Shown: in pieces, positions 44,585-52,751 of the stretch
Position numbering within the stretch: position 1 is the stretch's first letter
How the letters are laid out: each line of letters opens with the position of its first letter
From: JASHPR01 sp963815375
GTDB taxonomy: Bacteria; Actinomycetota; Actinomycetes; Streptosporangiales; Streptosporangiaceae
Length of the DNA: 64,000 bases
Direction: 5' to 3'
Assembly: GCA_963815375.1 (NCBI GenBank)
Contig: CAWFGX010000005.1
Span: forward strand, 1,240,001-1,304,000
Made by a program: the position numbers and the translations under genes
Notes under the pieces: generated by a model
What the model saw: only the letters and a program-made list of their open reading frames with translations
The model's database searches: none
Told to the model about the DNA's origin: nothing

Positions 44585-44929
44585 ATGGCAGATTGCCCGT
44601 TCTGTGGTATAGCGACCGGAAAAATCCCGTCAGACCGGGTGCTCGAGAGCCCCCGTACGATCGCGTTCCGTGACATCAATCCCCAGGCGCCAGTGCACGT
44701 GCTGGTGATCACAAGAGATCACTACGCCAACCTGGCCGCCGTCGCCGAGGCTGGCGACGGCCTGCTGGCGGAGGTGGCGCTCCAGGCCCACCGTGTCGCC
44801 GAGGCTGCGGGTGTCGCGGAGTCTGGCTACCGGGTGGTGTTCAACACCGGGCCAGAGGCCGGTCAGACGGTCGAGCACGCGCACGCGCACGTCCTTGGCG
44901 GAAGGCCGCTGGGCTGGCCCCCCGGCTGA
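44585..44929 (+). CDS. HIT domain nucleotide-binding protein (HINT-like)
   Basis: A 114-residue HINT-type protein. CPFCGIATGKIPSDRV opens it; RDINPQAPVHVLVI and the triad VEHAHAHVLGGR (HxHxH) give the nucleotide hydrolase/transferase site. Members hydrolyse aminoacyl-AMP or phosphoramidates. A -10 box directly in front of the ATG, with no ribosome site, suggests a leaderless mRNA. Divergent from the sigma factor and upstream of phoH; a role in the phoH operon is not indicated (188-base gap). Confidence 0.95.
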   Translation: MADCPFCGIATGKIPSDRVLESPRTIAFRDINPQAPVHVLVITRDHYANLAAVAEAGDGLLAEVALQAHRVAEAAGVAESGYRVVFNTGPEAGQTVEHAHAHVLGGRPLGWPPG

Positions 44930-45102
44930 CACCCGCGTGGTCGGCCGGCCACCTCCGGCCCAGGAGCACGCATTGTCCACCACTGCGCAGCTCAGACGGC
45001 ACACCATCCCCGCAGCTGCGGCAACGCGCCCTAGGCGCTGATCCGGCCCGGCACCGGGGTCTGGCGGCCCATCTAGCCAGGCCGCTGACGCGGCTCAGCG
45101 GA

Positions 45103-45108
45103 TATCAT
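45103..45108 (+). promoter_or_regulatory. Possible -10 box upstream of phoH
   Basis: TATCAT lies eight bases before a GTG at 45117 and 45 bases before the TTG start chosen for phoH. It would start either a leaderless mRNA at the GTG or a 37-base leader containing the hairpin at 45121-45140. Confidence 0.4.
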
Positions 45109-45120
45109 GGGACTAAGTGA

Positions 45121-45140
45121 GCCTGGGCGCACGCCCAGGC
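45121..45140. promoter_or_regulatory. Perfect hairpin in the phoH leader or 5' end
   Basis: GCCTGGGCG and CGCCCAGGC form a perfect 9-bp inverted repeat with a 2-base gap (8-bp stem, 4-base loop in practice). It sits directly upstream of GGGGGAAGGG, the ribosome site of the TTG start, and could influence phoH translation or act as a protein-binding palindrome. Confidence 0.5.
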
Positions 45141-45152
45141 GGGGGAAGGGCC

Positions 45153-46223
45153 TTGACAGACACTCCAAAGGAAGCACGCGGCAGTGAGCCGACGGCCAAC
45201 GGCCGAACCCGCGTCAAGATCGTAATCCCGGACGACCACTCGATGGTCAGCCTGCTCGGGTCCCGCGACGAGTTGCTGCAAGTGATAGAGGGCGCCTTTG
45301 GCGCCGACATCCACGTCCGCGGTAACGAGATCACCGTCACCGGCTCGCCGGAGGAGACCGCGCTCGTTGCCAGGCTCTTCGACGAGCTGACCAGCCTGCT
45401 GTCGAGCGGGGCCGAGCTGGCCGCTGATGTGGTGGAGCGCAGCGTCGCGATGCTGCGGCGCAAGTCCGGAGCCCGGCCCGCCGAGGTGCTCACGCTGGAC
45501 ATCCTGTCCGCCCGGGGCCGCACGATCCGGCCGAAGACGCTGAACCAGAAGCGCTACGTCGACGCCATCGACAAGCACACGATCGTGTTCTCGATCGGCC
45601 CTGCCGGGACCGGCAAGACGTACCTGGCGATGGCCAAGGCGGTGAAAGCGCTGCAGGCCAAGGAGTTCAACCGGATCATTCTCACGCGCCCGGCGGTCGA
45701 GGCCGGGGAGCGCCTGGGCTTCCTGCCCGGCACCCTCTACGAGAAGATCGACCCCTATCTGCGTCCGCTCTACGACGCCCTGCACGACATGATCGACCCC
45801 GACTCGATCCCCAAGCTCACCGCCAACGGCACGATCGAAATAGCCCCTTTGGCGTATATGCGGGGAAGAACACTTAATGACTCATTTATTATCCTTGATG
45901 AAGCGCAGAACACCTCGCCGGAGCAGATGAAGATGTTCCTGACCCGGCTCGGGTTCGGCTCCAAGATCGTGGTGACCGGCGACATCACCCAGGTGGACCT
46001 GCCCTCCGGGCAGCAGTCCGGGCTGCGCCTGGTCCAGGAGATCCTCGATGGCGTCGACGACGTCTACTTCTCCAGGCTGACAAGCCACGATGTGGTCCGG
46101 CACAAGCTTGTCGCCGACATCGTGGACGCCTACGAGCGCTACGACGCGCACCGCGCCGCATCCGGGGATACAGAACGCATATCCGGCAGTAGGTCACGCC
46201 GCCCGGGCAACCGCGCCCGCTGA
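45153..46223 (+). CDS. phoH: PhoH-like ATPase (YbeZ)
   Basis: A 356-residue cytoplasmic P-loop ATPase. Walker A GPAGTGKTYLAMA, Walker B FIILDEAQNTSPEQM, and GDITQVDLP. Thought to work with YbeY in rRNA maturation. TTG 45153 after GGGGGAAGGG gives an N-terminal length like relatives; GTG 45117 (leaderless) is the alternative. Codons 45837-45908 are strongly A/T-ending, unlike the rest of the gene, although the protein sequence there is the most conserved part. Operon with ybeY and the CorC-like gene. Confidence 0.95.
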   Translation: MTDTPKEARGSEPTANGRTRVKIVIPDDHSMVSLLGSRDELLQVIEGAFGADIHVRGNEITVTGSPEETALVARLFDELTSLLSSGAELAADVVERSVAMLRRKSGARPAEVLTLDILSARGRTIRPKTLNQKRYVDAIDKHTIVFSIGPAGTGKTYLAMAKAVKALQAKEFNRIILTRPAVEAGERLGFLPGTLYEKIDPYLRPLYDALHDMIDPDSIPKLTANGTIEIAPLAYMRGRTLNDSFIILDEAQNTSPEQMKMFLTRLGFGSKIVVTGDITQVDLPSGQQSGLRLVQEILDGVDDVYFSRLTSHDVVRHKLVADIVDAYERYDAHRAASGDTERISGSRSRRPGNRAR

Positions 46224-46240
46224 GATGTAGAACTACTGGG

Positions 46241-46774
46241 ATGAGCGTCGAAATAGCCAACGAGTCGGGCGAGGAAGTCGATGAGGCCGGCCTCGCAGCG
46301 CTCGCGCGTCACGTGCTCGACCGGATGCGGGTGCACCCGCTGGCCGAGCTCTCCGTGCTGCTGGTCGACGTGCCGGCAATGACCGACCTGCACGAGCGCT
46401 GGCTGGGTGAGGCGACACCGACCGACGTGCTCGCGTTTCCGATGGACGAGCTGCGGCCGCCGCCCCATGGCAGTGGCCAGCCCGAGCACGGGCCAGATGA
46501 CGGCGCGGCCGAGGCTCTGCTCGGCGATGTGGTCCTGTGCCCGCAGGTGGCGGCGGAGCAGGCCCGCAAGGCCGAGCACGACGTGCAGGACGAGCTCAAC
46601 CTGCTGTGCACGCACGGCATCCTGCACCTGCTCGGCTATGACCATGCCGAGCCAGACGACCAGGCCACCATGTTCGGCCTTCAGGATCGGCTGCTGGCTG
46701 CGTGGCGGGACGAGCGGCAGGCGGAAGACGCGCCGGCGCCGGAGAGCACGGCGGGGAAGGACGCGGGCGACTAA
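46241..46774 (+). CDS. ybeY: rRNA maturation endoribonuclease YbeY
   Basis: A 177-residue metal-dependent RNase. PTDVLAFPMDE and the zinc motif HGILHLLGYDHAEPDD (H-x3-H-x5-H) are intact. It trims the 3' end of 16S rRNA and takes part in 70S quality control. An acidic Pro/Ala-rich tail of about 20 residues follows the domain. It begins 17 bases after phoH and ends three bases before the CorC-like gene, so all three are on one transcript. Confidence 0.97.
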   Translation: MSVEIANESGEEVDEAGLAALARHVLDRMRVHPLAELSVLLVDVPAMTDLHERWLGEATPTDVLAFPMDELRPPPHGSGQPEHGPDDGAAEALLGDVVLCPQVAAEQARKAEHDVQDELNLLCTHGILHLLGYDHAEPDDQATMFGLQDRLLAAWRDERQAEDAPAPESTAGKDAGD

Positions 46775-46777
46775 GCC

Positions 46778-48160
46778 ATGGACTGGCTGCTAGCGGCGGC
46801 GCTGGCGCTGGTGCTGCTGGCCGGATGGTGCGCGACAGCGGAGGCAGCCCTGGCCAGGGTCTCCAGGGCCGGGGCCAAGGAACTCGGTCGCGGGGCCGGT
46901 CAGGGAACGGCGCCGCTGCAGGTCGTGCTCACCGACGTCTCGCGCTACCTGGCGGTGCTGCTCGCTGCCCGGATCGCCGCCCAGCTGTCTGCGACCGTCC
47001 TGGTGACGGCGGTGCTGCTGCACTGGTTCGGCCATGGGTACCGGGCGTTCCTGATCACGGCCGCGGTCATGACCGTGGTCATCTACGTGGTTACTGGAAT
47101 CGTGCCGAGATCCCTCGGCAGGCTCAGCGCTGTCCGCGTGGCGAGCGCATCTGCATCCGTTCTTGCCCCTGTCATGCGGTTGCTCGGGCCCTTGCCACGG
47201 GTGCTGCTCCTTCCCGGCGCTGCGGGCCGGGGCGGGCCGCCAGGATCTGAGGAGGACCTAAGGGGCCTTGTTGACCTGCTGGAACGTCGGCAGGTGATCC
47301 AGCCGGACGAGCGGGCGATGATCCACTCGGTGTTCGAGCTCGGCGACACGATCGTCCGCGAGGTGATGGTGCCGCGTACCGACATGGTGTTCGTGGAGCG
47401 CGGCAAGACGTTGCGGCAGGCGCTTTCCCTGGCGCTGCGCAGCGGCTTCTCGCGGATCCCGGTCGTCGGCGAGAACGAGGACGACGTGGTCGGCATCGCG
47501 TACCTCAAGGACATCGTGACCCGTAGTTACGAGCACCGTGAGGGCGAATCGGTCGAGAAGGTGGACTCGATCATGCGGCCCCCGACGTTCGTGCCGGAGA
47601 GCAAGCCGATCGATGCCCTGCTGCGGGAAATGCAGGCCCGCCAGATCCACCTGGCGATCGTGATCGATGAGTACGGCGGTACCGCGGGCCTTGTCACCAT
47701 CGAGGACATCCTCGAGGAGATTGTCGGCGAGATCACCGACGAGTACGACAAGGAGCAGCCGCCGGTGGAGTGGCTCGGCGAGGGCCGCGCCCGCGTGACC
47801 GCGCGGCTATCGGTCGAGGAACTGGAAGAGCTGTTCGGGGTCCGCATCGAGGCCGAAGACGTGGAGACCGTCGGCGGCCTGCTCGCTCAGCGGCTCGGAC
47901 GGGTGCCGATCGCCGGGTCGGTGGCATCGGTAGCCGGGCTGCGGCTGACCGCCGAGAGCCTGGCCGGGCGGCGCAACAGGATCGGGACCGTGACCGTCGA
48001 GCGTATCGCCCCGGCTGGCAACGGCTCGGCAGGCGAGGGGCCGGCCGGCGACCGGGCCGGTGCCCCGGCGACGCCAGGGGCATCCGGCGAAACGCCGAAG
48101 GGCGAAGAACGCGCGGCGGCGCCGGGGAGCCCTGGCGGCGACACCCGCGGCAGCGCCTAG
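46778..48160 (+). CDS. CNNM/CorC-family transporter-like protein with CBS pair
   Basis: A 460-residue protein: three or four N-terminal membrane helices (DUF21/CNNM domain), a CBS pair (residues about 200-320, with MVPRTDMVFVE and IDEYGGTAGLVTIEDILEEI) and a C-terminal CorC/HlyC domain. It is related to magnesium/cobalt efflux or adaptation proteins; also called hemolysin-like. Starts three bases after ybeY, in the phoH-ybeY transcript, an arrangement widely kept in actinobacteria. Its Gly/Ala/Pro-rich tail (about 50 residues) is species-specific. 3' end overlaps the convergent VOC gene by four bases. Confidence 0.94.
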   Translation: MDWLLAAALALVLLAGWCATAEAALARVSRAGAKELGRGAGQGTAPLQVVLTDVSRYLAVLLAARIAAQLSATVLVTAVLLHWFGHGYRAFLITAAVMTVVIYVVTGIVPRSLGRLSAVRVASASASVLAPVMRLLGPLPRVLLLPGAAGRGGPPGSEEDLRGLVDLLERRQVIQPDERAMIHSVFELGDTIVREVMVPRTDMVFVERGKTLRQALSLALRSGFSRIPVVGENEDDVVGIAYLKDIVTRSYEHREGESVEKVDSIMRPPTFVPESKPIDALLREMQARQIHLAIVIDEYGGTAGLVTIEDILEEIVGEITDEYDKEQPPVEWLGEGRARVTARLSVEELEELFGVRIEAEDVETVGGLLAQRLGRVPIAGSVASVAGLRLTAESLAGRRNRIGTVTVERIAPAGNGSAGEGPAGDRAGAPATPGASGETPKGEERAAAPGSPGGDTRGSA

Positions 48161-48552
48161 CTAACCGCGCCCAGAAGGTCCCACTTGTTGCCCGCGATAT
48201 CGCGGAACACGGCGACGCGGCCGTAGGGCTCGCTGCGCGGTGGGGTGACGAACTCCACACCCGCCGACATCATTCGCCGGTACGCGGCATCGAAGTCGTC
48301 GACATGGAGGAAGAACCCAACCCGCCCGGCAACTTGGCTGCCAACGACGGCGGCCTGCTCCTCCCCGGCAGCTCGCGCCAGCAGCACACCCGTGGTCGCC
48401 CCAGGCGGCCGGACCACCACCCAGCGCTTGGGCTGGCCGTCGTTCGTCACGGACGGGGAATCCTCCACCAGATCGAAGCCCAGAGCCTCGACAAAGAATC
48501 TGATCGCCGGGTCGTACTCGGCAACCACGACGGTGATGAGGGCGAGATGCAC
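48157..48552 (-). CDS. VOC (glyoxalase/bleomycin-resistance) family protein
   Basis: A 131-residue protein of the vicinal oxygen chelate fold, two beta-alpha-beta3 units. ALITVVVAEYDPAIRFFVEA and GRVAVFRDIAGNKWDLL are diagnostic. Metal ligands are plausible at His2-region and the last Glu/Asp, but substrate and reaction are unknown; resistance or isomerase functions are both possible. It is convergent with the CorC-like gene and divergent from the deaminase-like gene. Confidence 0.9.
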   Translation of the reverse strand: MHLALITVVVAEYDPAIRFFVEALGFDLVEDSPSVTNDGQPKRWVVVRPPGATTGVLLARAAGEEQAAVVGSQVAGRVGFFLHVDDFDAAYRRMMSAGVEFVTPPRSEPYGRVAVFRDIAGNKWDLLGAVS

Positions 48553-48583
48553 GCCACCAGCATCTCACCGGCGGACGCGGCAC

Positions 48584-48589
48584 TAGACT
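48584..48589 (+). promoter_or_regulatory. Probable -10 box of leaderless deaminase-like gene
   Basis: TAGACT is exactly seven bases before GTG 48597 and there is no ribosome site between. No -35 is clear. Confidence 0.42.
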
Positions 48590-48596
48590 CACCCGG

Positions 48597-48977
48597 GTGA
48601 GCGTGGCCCAGCCCGGCCCGGACGGCCAGCCCGGTCCAGATGACCAGCCCGGCCCGGAAGACCTCAAGATCATTACGCTGGCCCGCGCGGCGCGAGCCCG
48701 GGTCACGGCTACCGAGGGCGCCGCGGTACGGGACGAGATCGGGCGGACCTATGCCGCCGCGGCAGTGACACTGCCGTCGCTGCGGATGTCGGCGCTGCTG
48801 CTGGCCGTAGCCATGGCGGTGTCCAGCGGGGCGGGCAGCCTGGAGGCGGCGGCGCTGGTCAATGACGGCGACGCACCCGACCCGGCCGACCTGGCCGCGG
48901 TCCGGGACGTAGGCCCGGCTGCGGTGATCTTCCATGCCGGGCCAGACGGCACCCTGAAAGCCACACTGCGCCCCTGA
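48597..48977 (+). CDS. Cytidine-deaminase-like protein lacking zinc motifs
   Basis: A 126-residue protein in the position where actinobacteria carry a gene annotated as cytidine deaminase, upstream of era. DLKIITLARAARARV, EGAAVRDEIGRTYAAAAVTL and LAVAMAVSSGA match the deaminase fold, but neither the HAE/CAE nor the PCxxC zinc site is present, so it is catalytically dead. An N-terminal Pro/Gly/Gln stretch (GPDGQPGPDDQPGPED) is repeat-like. GTG start, probably leaderless. Its stop codon TGA is the first base triplet of a 16-bp tandem repeat array. Confidence 0.82.
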   Translation: MSVAQPGPDGQPGPDDQPGPEDLKIITLARAARARVTATEGAAVRDEIGRTYAAAAVTLPSLRMSALLLAVAMAVSSGAGSLEAAALVNDGDAPDPADLAAVRDVGPAAVIFHAGPDGTLKATLRP

Positions 48978-49069
48978 CCACGCGCCGCCCTGACCACGCG
49001 CCGCCCTGACCACGCGCGCCCTGACCACGCGCCGCCCTGACCACGCGCCGCCCTGACCACGCGCCGCCC
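48975..49069. repeat. Six tandem 16-bp repeats between deaminase-like gene and era
   Basis: Six copies of TGACCACGCGCCGCCC (one is 15 bp) run head to tail from the stop codon of the preceding gene. Copy number is likely unstable. Each copy begins with TGA, so the stop codon itself belongs to the first repeat. Not CRISPR: there are no spacers. Confidence 0.95.
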
Positions 49070-49214
49070 AGCGCCGCCGCCCGCCGCCACCAGGCCGGGC
49101 GGATTTACCGGGAATCCTGTCAGGCGTATTTACTGAGAGGATTCCCGGCTGACGGAGCAGAGGCTGCGCCAGAGCGTTCGAGGGCCTGTGCACGGGCTGG
49201 AGGAGAATCAGGAC

Positions 49215-50225
49215 GTGGCATCAGCGCAGACTCCGTCCCCGGCAGGCGCGTCGGCGCAGGCCGCCCCCGCGCAACCTGCCGAGGCGCAGCCTGGCCGGGC
49301 GCAGCCCGCCCCCGCGCAACCTGCCCCGGCTGACTTCAGGTCCGGCTTCGCGTGTTTTGTCGGGCGGCCGAACGTCGGGAAGTCGACGCTGATGAACGCG
49401 CTGGTCGGAGCCAAGGTGGCGATAACGAGCAGCCGGCCGCAGACCACGCGCAGGGCGATCCGGGGCATCGTCCACCGGCCCGACGCTCAGCTGATCATCG
49501 TGGACACACCTGGGCTGCACCGGCCTCGTACCCTGCTCGGCGAACGCCTGGACAGCCTGGTCCGCTCCACACTCACCGAGGTAGACGTCATAGGGTTCTG
49601 CCTGCCAGCCACAGAGCGGATCGGCCCCGGCGACAAGTACCTGGCAGGCGAGCTGGCTGGCCTGGCCGGCACGCCGGTGGTGGCGGTTGTCACAAAGACC
49701 GACCTGGCGTCCCGGGAGCAAGTCGTGGCCCAGCTCACAGCCGCCGCCGAGCTCGGCGACTGGGCAGACGTGGTGCCGGTGTCTGCCGTGTCCGGCTTCC
49801 AGCTCGGCGTGCTGGCCGACGTACTCGTCTCGCATCTTCCCGAGGGGCGGCCGCTGTACCCGGAGGGAGAGCTCACCGACGAGCCCGAGCAGCAGCTCGC
49901 CGCTGAGCTGATCCGAGAGGCGGTCCTAGAGGGTGTACGCGACGAACTGCCGCATTCCATAGCCGTCGTGGTGGAGGAAATGTCCCCCCGGGAGGGCCGC
50001 GACAACCTCATCGACGTGTACGCGGTGATGTACGTGGAGCGCCCTAGCCAGAAGGCAATTGTCATCGGGGCCGGGGGCGCCCGGCTGAAGGAGGTCGGCG
50101 CACGGGCGCGGCAGCAGATCGAGGCGCTGCTTGGCACACGGGTGTACCTTGACCTGCGCATTAAGGTTGCCAAGGACTGGCAGAGGGATCCGAAACAGCT
50201 GCGACGGCTTGGCTTCGCCGACTGA
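49215..50225 (+). CDS. era: GTPase Era
   Basis: A 336-residue GTPase. G1 GRPNVGKST, G3 DTPGLHRP, G4 TKTD, and a KH domain (VIGAGGARLKEVGARAR) at the C terminus that binds the 3' end of 16S rRNA. An Ala/Pro/Gln-rich extension of about 45 residues precedes the G domain, longer than in most relatives. GTG 49215 follows GGAGGAG at eight bases; a GTG at 49188 is in frame but has no ribosome site. Era acts in 30S assembly, in line with ybeY and phoH nearby. Confidence 0.96.
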   Translation: MASAQTPSPAGASAQAAPAQPAEAQPGRAQPAPAQPAPADFRSGFACFVGRPNVGKSTLMNALVGAKVAITSSRPQTTRRAIRGIVHRPDAQLIIVDTPGLHRPRTLLGERLDSLVRSTLTEVDVIGFCLPATERIGPGDKYLAGELAGLAGTPVVAVVTKTDLASREQVVAQLTAAAELGDWADVVPVSAVSGFQLGVLADVLVSHLPEGRPLYPEGELTDEPEQQLAAELIREAVLEGVRDELPHSIAVVVEEMSPREGRDNLIDVYAVMYVERPSQKAIVIGAGGARLKEVGARARQQIEALLGTRVYLDLRIKVAKDWQRDPKQLRRLGFAD

Positions 50226-50355
50226 CTAGTCCGATCCGGTCAAATCTCCCTGACTTGGGTATCTGACCGGGCCAGACGTGTGATGATCGGCTGAAGACCA
50301 GGTCAGCGTCCACTCGTGACGGCCCGCGCATGCGGGCCGGGAGGGAGCGAACTGA

Positions 50356-50985
50356 GTGACCTTCTTTGGGTTCCGGGTCCACTACCGCCCGGTCGGCCAC
50401 GGGGTGTTCCACTGCGAGCGGTGCGGCGGCGACCGTCCGTTCCAGCAGATGGTCGGCCGGCGGTGGTTCCACTTGCTCCTGATCCCGATTATCGCGGTGG
50501 CGAACACCGGGGAGCACGTGCGGTGCGTCATCTGCGACACCCGCTACCGCATAGAGGTGCTGGGCCTGCCCACTATCGCCCAGATGCAGGAGGCGCTGCC
50601 GGCCGCGGTCCGAGCGGCCGCCGTCGCCATGCTCCGTGCCAGCGGGGGCGGTGGCGAGCGAGCCAGGCGAAGGGCGATCGACGCGATCCGCAAGGCGGGG
50701 CTAGACGACTACCAGGACCCTGCCCTGGACGCCGACCTGGACGCGTCCGGTGAGTCAGAGCATCTCGCGCGGGACCTGGCCCGGCCGCTGAACAGCCTGG
50801 CCGTTCAGCTGGCAGTTCCGGCCAGGGAGTGGTTCCTGGCCGAGGTTGTGCGGATTGGGCTGGCCGATGGGCCACTGTCTGACGATGAGCGGAATGCGGC
50901 GCAGGACATCGCCGCGCAACTCGGCATGACCCCTGCTCAGGCGCGAGGCGTCATCACGATGACCGAGGAGGGGGCCGCGGCTTAG
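50356..50985 (+). CDS. Zinc-ribbon and TerB-like domain protein
   Basis: A 209-residue protein. The N terminus has CERCGGDRP and CVICDTRYR, a zinc ribbon with a hydrophobic stretch between (FHLLLIPIIAVAN). The C-terminal 70 residues (WFLAEVVRIGLADGPLSDDE) resemble the TerB/DnaJ-like helical bundle, where acidic residues may bind a metal. Function unknown. GTG 50356 lies after GGGAGGGAGCG. It sits between era and recO, a place often occupied by a hypothetical gene in actinomycetes. Confidence 0.78.
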   Translation: MTFFGFRVHYRPVGHGVFHCERCGGDRPFQQMVGRRWFHLLLIPIIAVANTGEHVRCVICDTRYRIEVLGLPTIAQMQEALPAAVRAAAVAMLRASGGGGERARRRAIDAIRKAGLDDYQDPALDADLDASGESEHLARDLARPLNSLAVQLAVPAREWFLAEVVRIGLADGPLSDDERNAAQDIAAQLGMTPAQARGVITMTEEGAAA

Positions 50986-51009
50986 GCAGGTGCCCGCCCC
51001 GGTGTGCGC

Positions 51010-51015
51010 GACAAT
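51010..51015 (+). promoter_or_regulatory. Possible -10 box of leaderless recO
   Basis: GACAAT is six bases before the GTG at 51022, the start that matches the conserved RecO N terminus. No ribosome site is seen before that start. Confidence 0.35.
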
Positions 51016-51021
51016 GACCGG

Positions 51022-51789
51022 GTGGGGATCTACCGTGACGACGCCATCGTGCTGCGCACGCAGAAACTGGGCGAGGCCGACCGCATCGTCACGCTGCTCG
51101 CCCGGCGGGCTGGCCGGGTCCGTGCCGTCGCCAAGGGGGTGCGGCGCACCAAATCCAGGTTCGGCGCGCGGCTGGAGCCGTTCACGCACGTCGACCTGCT
51201 GCTGTACACCGGAAGGTCCCTGGATGTGATCACGCAGGCCGACACCCTGCGCCCGTACGGCAAGCCGTTCGCGACCGACTACCCGCGGTACACAGCGGGG
51301 ACCGCGATGCTGGAGACGGCCGAGAAGTTCACCCCGGTCGAGAAGGAGCCGGCCATGCGGCAGTTCCTGCTGCTGGTCGGAGGGCTGCGGGCGCTGGGCG
51401 AGGGAATTCACGATCCGCGCCTGGTCCTGGATGCGTACCTGCTCCGCTCGCTCGCCGTCGCCGGGTTCGCGCCCGCTCTCGACGAGTGCGCCGTCTGCGG
51501 CACCCGCGCGGCATCCTCTGACGACGGCAAGCCGAGCACCAGCCGGAGGGCGTTCTGGTTCTCGATAGGGGCGGGCGGCCTGGTCTGCCAGGACTGCCGG
51601 GCACCCGGAGCCGCGACCCCGTCCGCGCAGACGATCGCGCTGATGGGCGCGCTGATGCGCGGCGACTGGGCGCATGCCGACGCCAGCGAGCGCAGGCACC
51701 AGACGGAGTGCAGCGGCCTGGTCGCCGCCTACCTGCAGTGGCACCTGGAGAACGCGATCCGCTCGCTGCGCCACGTGGAGCACGCATGA
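51022..51789 (+). CDS. recO: DNA repair protein RecO
   Basis: A 255-residue RecO. The N-terminal OB fold begins IYRDDAIVLRTQKLGEADRI; a zinc-binding region with CAVCG and CQDCR lies at about residues 158-195. It loads RecA on SSB-coated DNA with RecR. GTG 51022 gives the canonical N terminus; GTG 51004 would add six residues. Its stop overlaps the uppS start (ATGA), so the two genes are translationally coupled. Confidence 0.95.
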   Translation: MGIYRDDAIVLRTQKLGEADRIVTLLARRAGRVRAVAKGVRRTKSRFGARLEPFTHVDLLLYTGRSLDVITQADTLRPYGKPFATDYPRYTAGTAMLETAEKFTPVEKEPAMRQFLLLVGGLRALGEGIHDPRLVLDAYLLRSLAVAGFAPALDECAVCGTRAASSDDGKPSTSRRAFWFSIGAGGLVCQDCRAPGAATPSAQTIALMGALMRGDWAHADASERRHQTECSGLVAAYLQWHLENAIRSLRHVEHA

Positions 51790-52601
51790 CCCGCCCGATC
51801 CGCCCGCCAGATCCGCACCCCGCGGGGGCACAGCCGCCGGATATTCCCCGCAACCTGGTACCGCGGCACGTGGCGCTGGTCATGGACGGCAACGGCCGCT
51901 GGGCCAAAGCGCGCGGGCTGCCCAGGACCGAGGGGCACAAACGGGGGGAGTCGGCCCTGTTCGACGTGATCATGGGCGCGATCGAACTCGGCATCCCGTA
52001 CCTGTCCGCCTACGCGTTCTCCACCGAAAACTGGCGCCGCTCGCCGGACGAGGTCCGCTTCCTGATGGGCTTCAACCGGGACGTCATCCACCGCCGCCGC
52101 GACGAGTTCCACGAGATGGGCGTCCGCGTGCGCTGGGCTGGCCGGCGGCCGCGCCTGTGGCGCAGTGTCATCGCCGAGCTCGAGTACGCCGAGCGCCTGA
52201 CCGCAGAGAACTCAGTGCTCACCCTGCAGTTCTGCGTGAACTACGGCGGCCGCGCCGAGATCGCTGACGCAGCGGCCGCTCTGGCCGCGGACGTTGCCGC
52301 GGGCAAGCTGCGTCCCGACAAGGTTAACGAGAAGGTTTTCGCCCGTTACCTCGACGAGCCGGATATTCCCGATGTCGACCTGTTCATCCGCTCGTCCGGC
52401 GAGCAGCGCACGTCTAACTTCCTGATCTGGCAGTCCGCGTACGCCGAGCTGGTGTTCCTGGACACGCTGTTCCCCGACTTCGACCGGCGTCACCTCTGGC
52501 AGGCCTGCGAGATCTACGCGGGCAGGGAGCGCCGCTACGGCGGTGCCCTGCCCAACACGGCCCAGAGACCAGCGGGCGCAGTCGGCGGGCAGTCCGCATA
52601 G
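51786..52601 (+). CDS. uppS: Isoprenyl diphosphate synthase (UppS, cis-prenyltransferase)
   Basis: A 271-residue cis-prenyltransferase. HVALVMDGNGRWAKARGLPR contains the catalytic Asp and substrate site; RSSGEQRTSNFLIWQSAYAE is the C-terminal signature. It makes the long-chain polyprenyl diphosphate used as lipid carrier for peptidoglycan and other wall polymers. The N-terminal 28 residues are Pro-rich and variable. ATG overlaps the recO stop. Confidence 0.96.
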   Translation: MTRPIRPPDPHPAGAQPPDIPRNLVPRHVALVMDGNGRWAKARGLPRTEGHKRGESALFDVIMGAIELGIPYLSAYAFSTENWRRSPDEVRFLMGFNRDVIHRRRDEFHEMGVRVRWAGRRPRLWRSVIAELEYAERLTAENSVLTLQFCVNYGGRAEIADAAAALAADVAAGKLRPDKVNEKVFARYLDEPDIPDVDLFIRSSGEQRTSNFLIWQSAYAELVFLDTLFPDFDRRHLWQACEIYAGRERRYGGALPNTAQRPAGAVGGQSA

Positions 52602-52751
52602 CGTCCGGGGACATTTCTTGGTGCCGTGCCAGCGTGCGAACCCCACTGGCCGCGAGCATGCACGAATTTAGGACAGGCGCAGCGGGCAACCCCGTTTCTG
52701 CCTTGCCTTCAGCCGGTTTCCGGTCGGACCGGAACACCGTCTTCAACTACT

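Noticed and set aside
48975..49069. Second possible CRISPR-like repeat array
   Set aside because: Head-to-tail 16-bp units without spacers.
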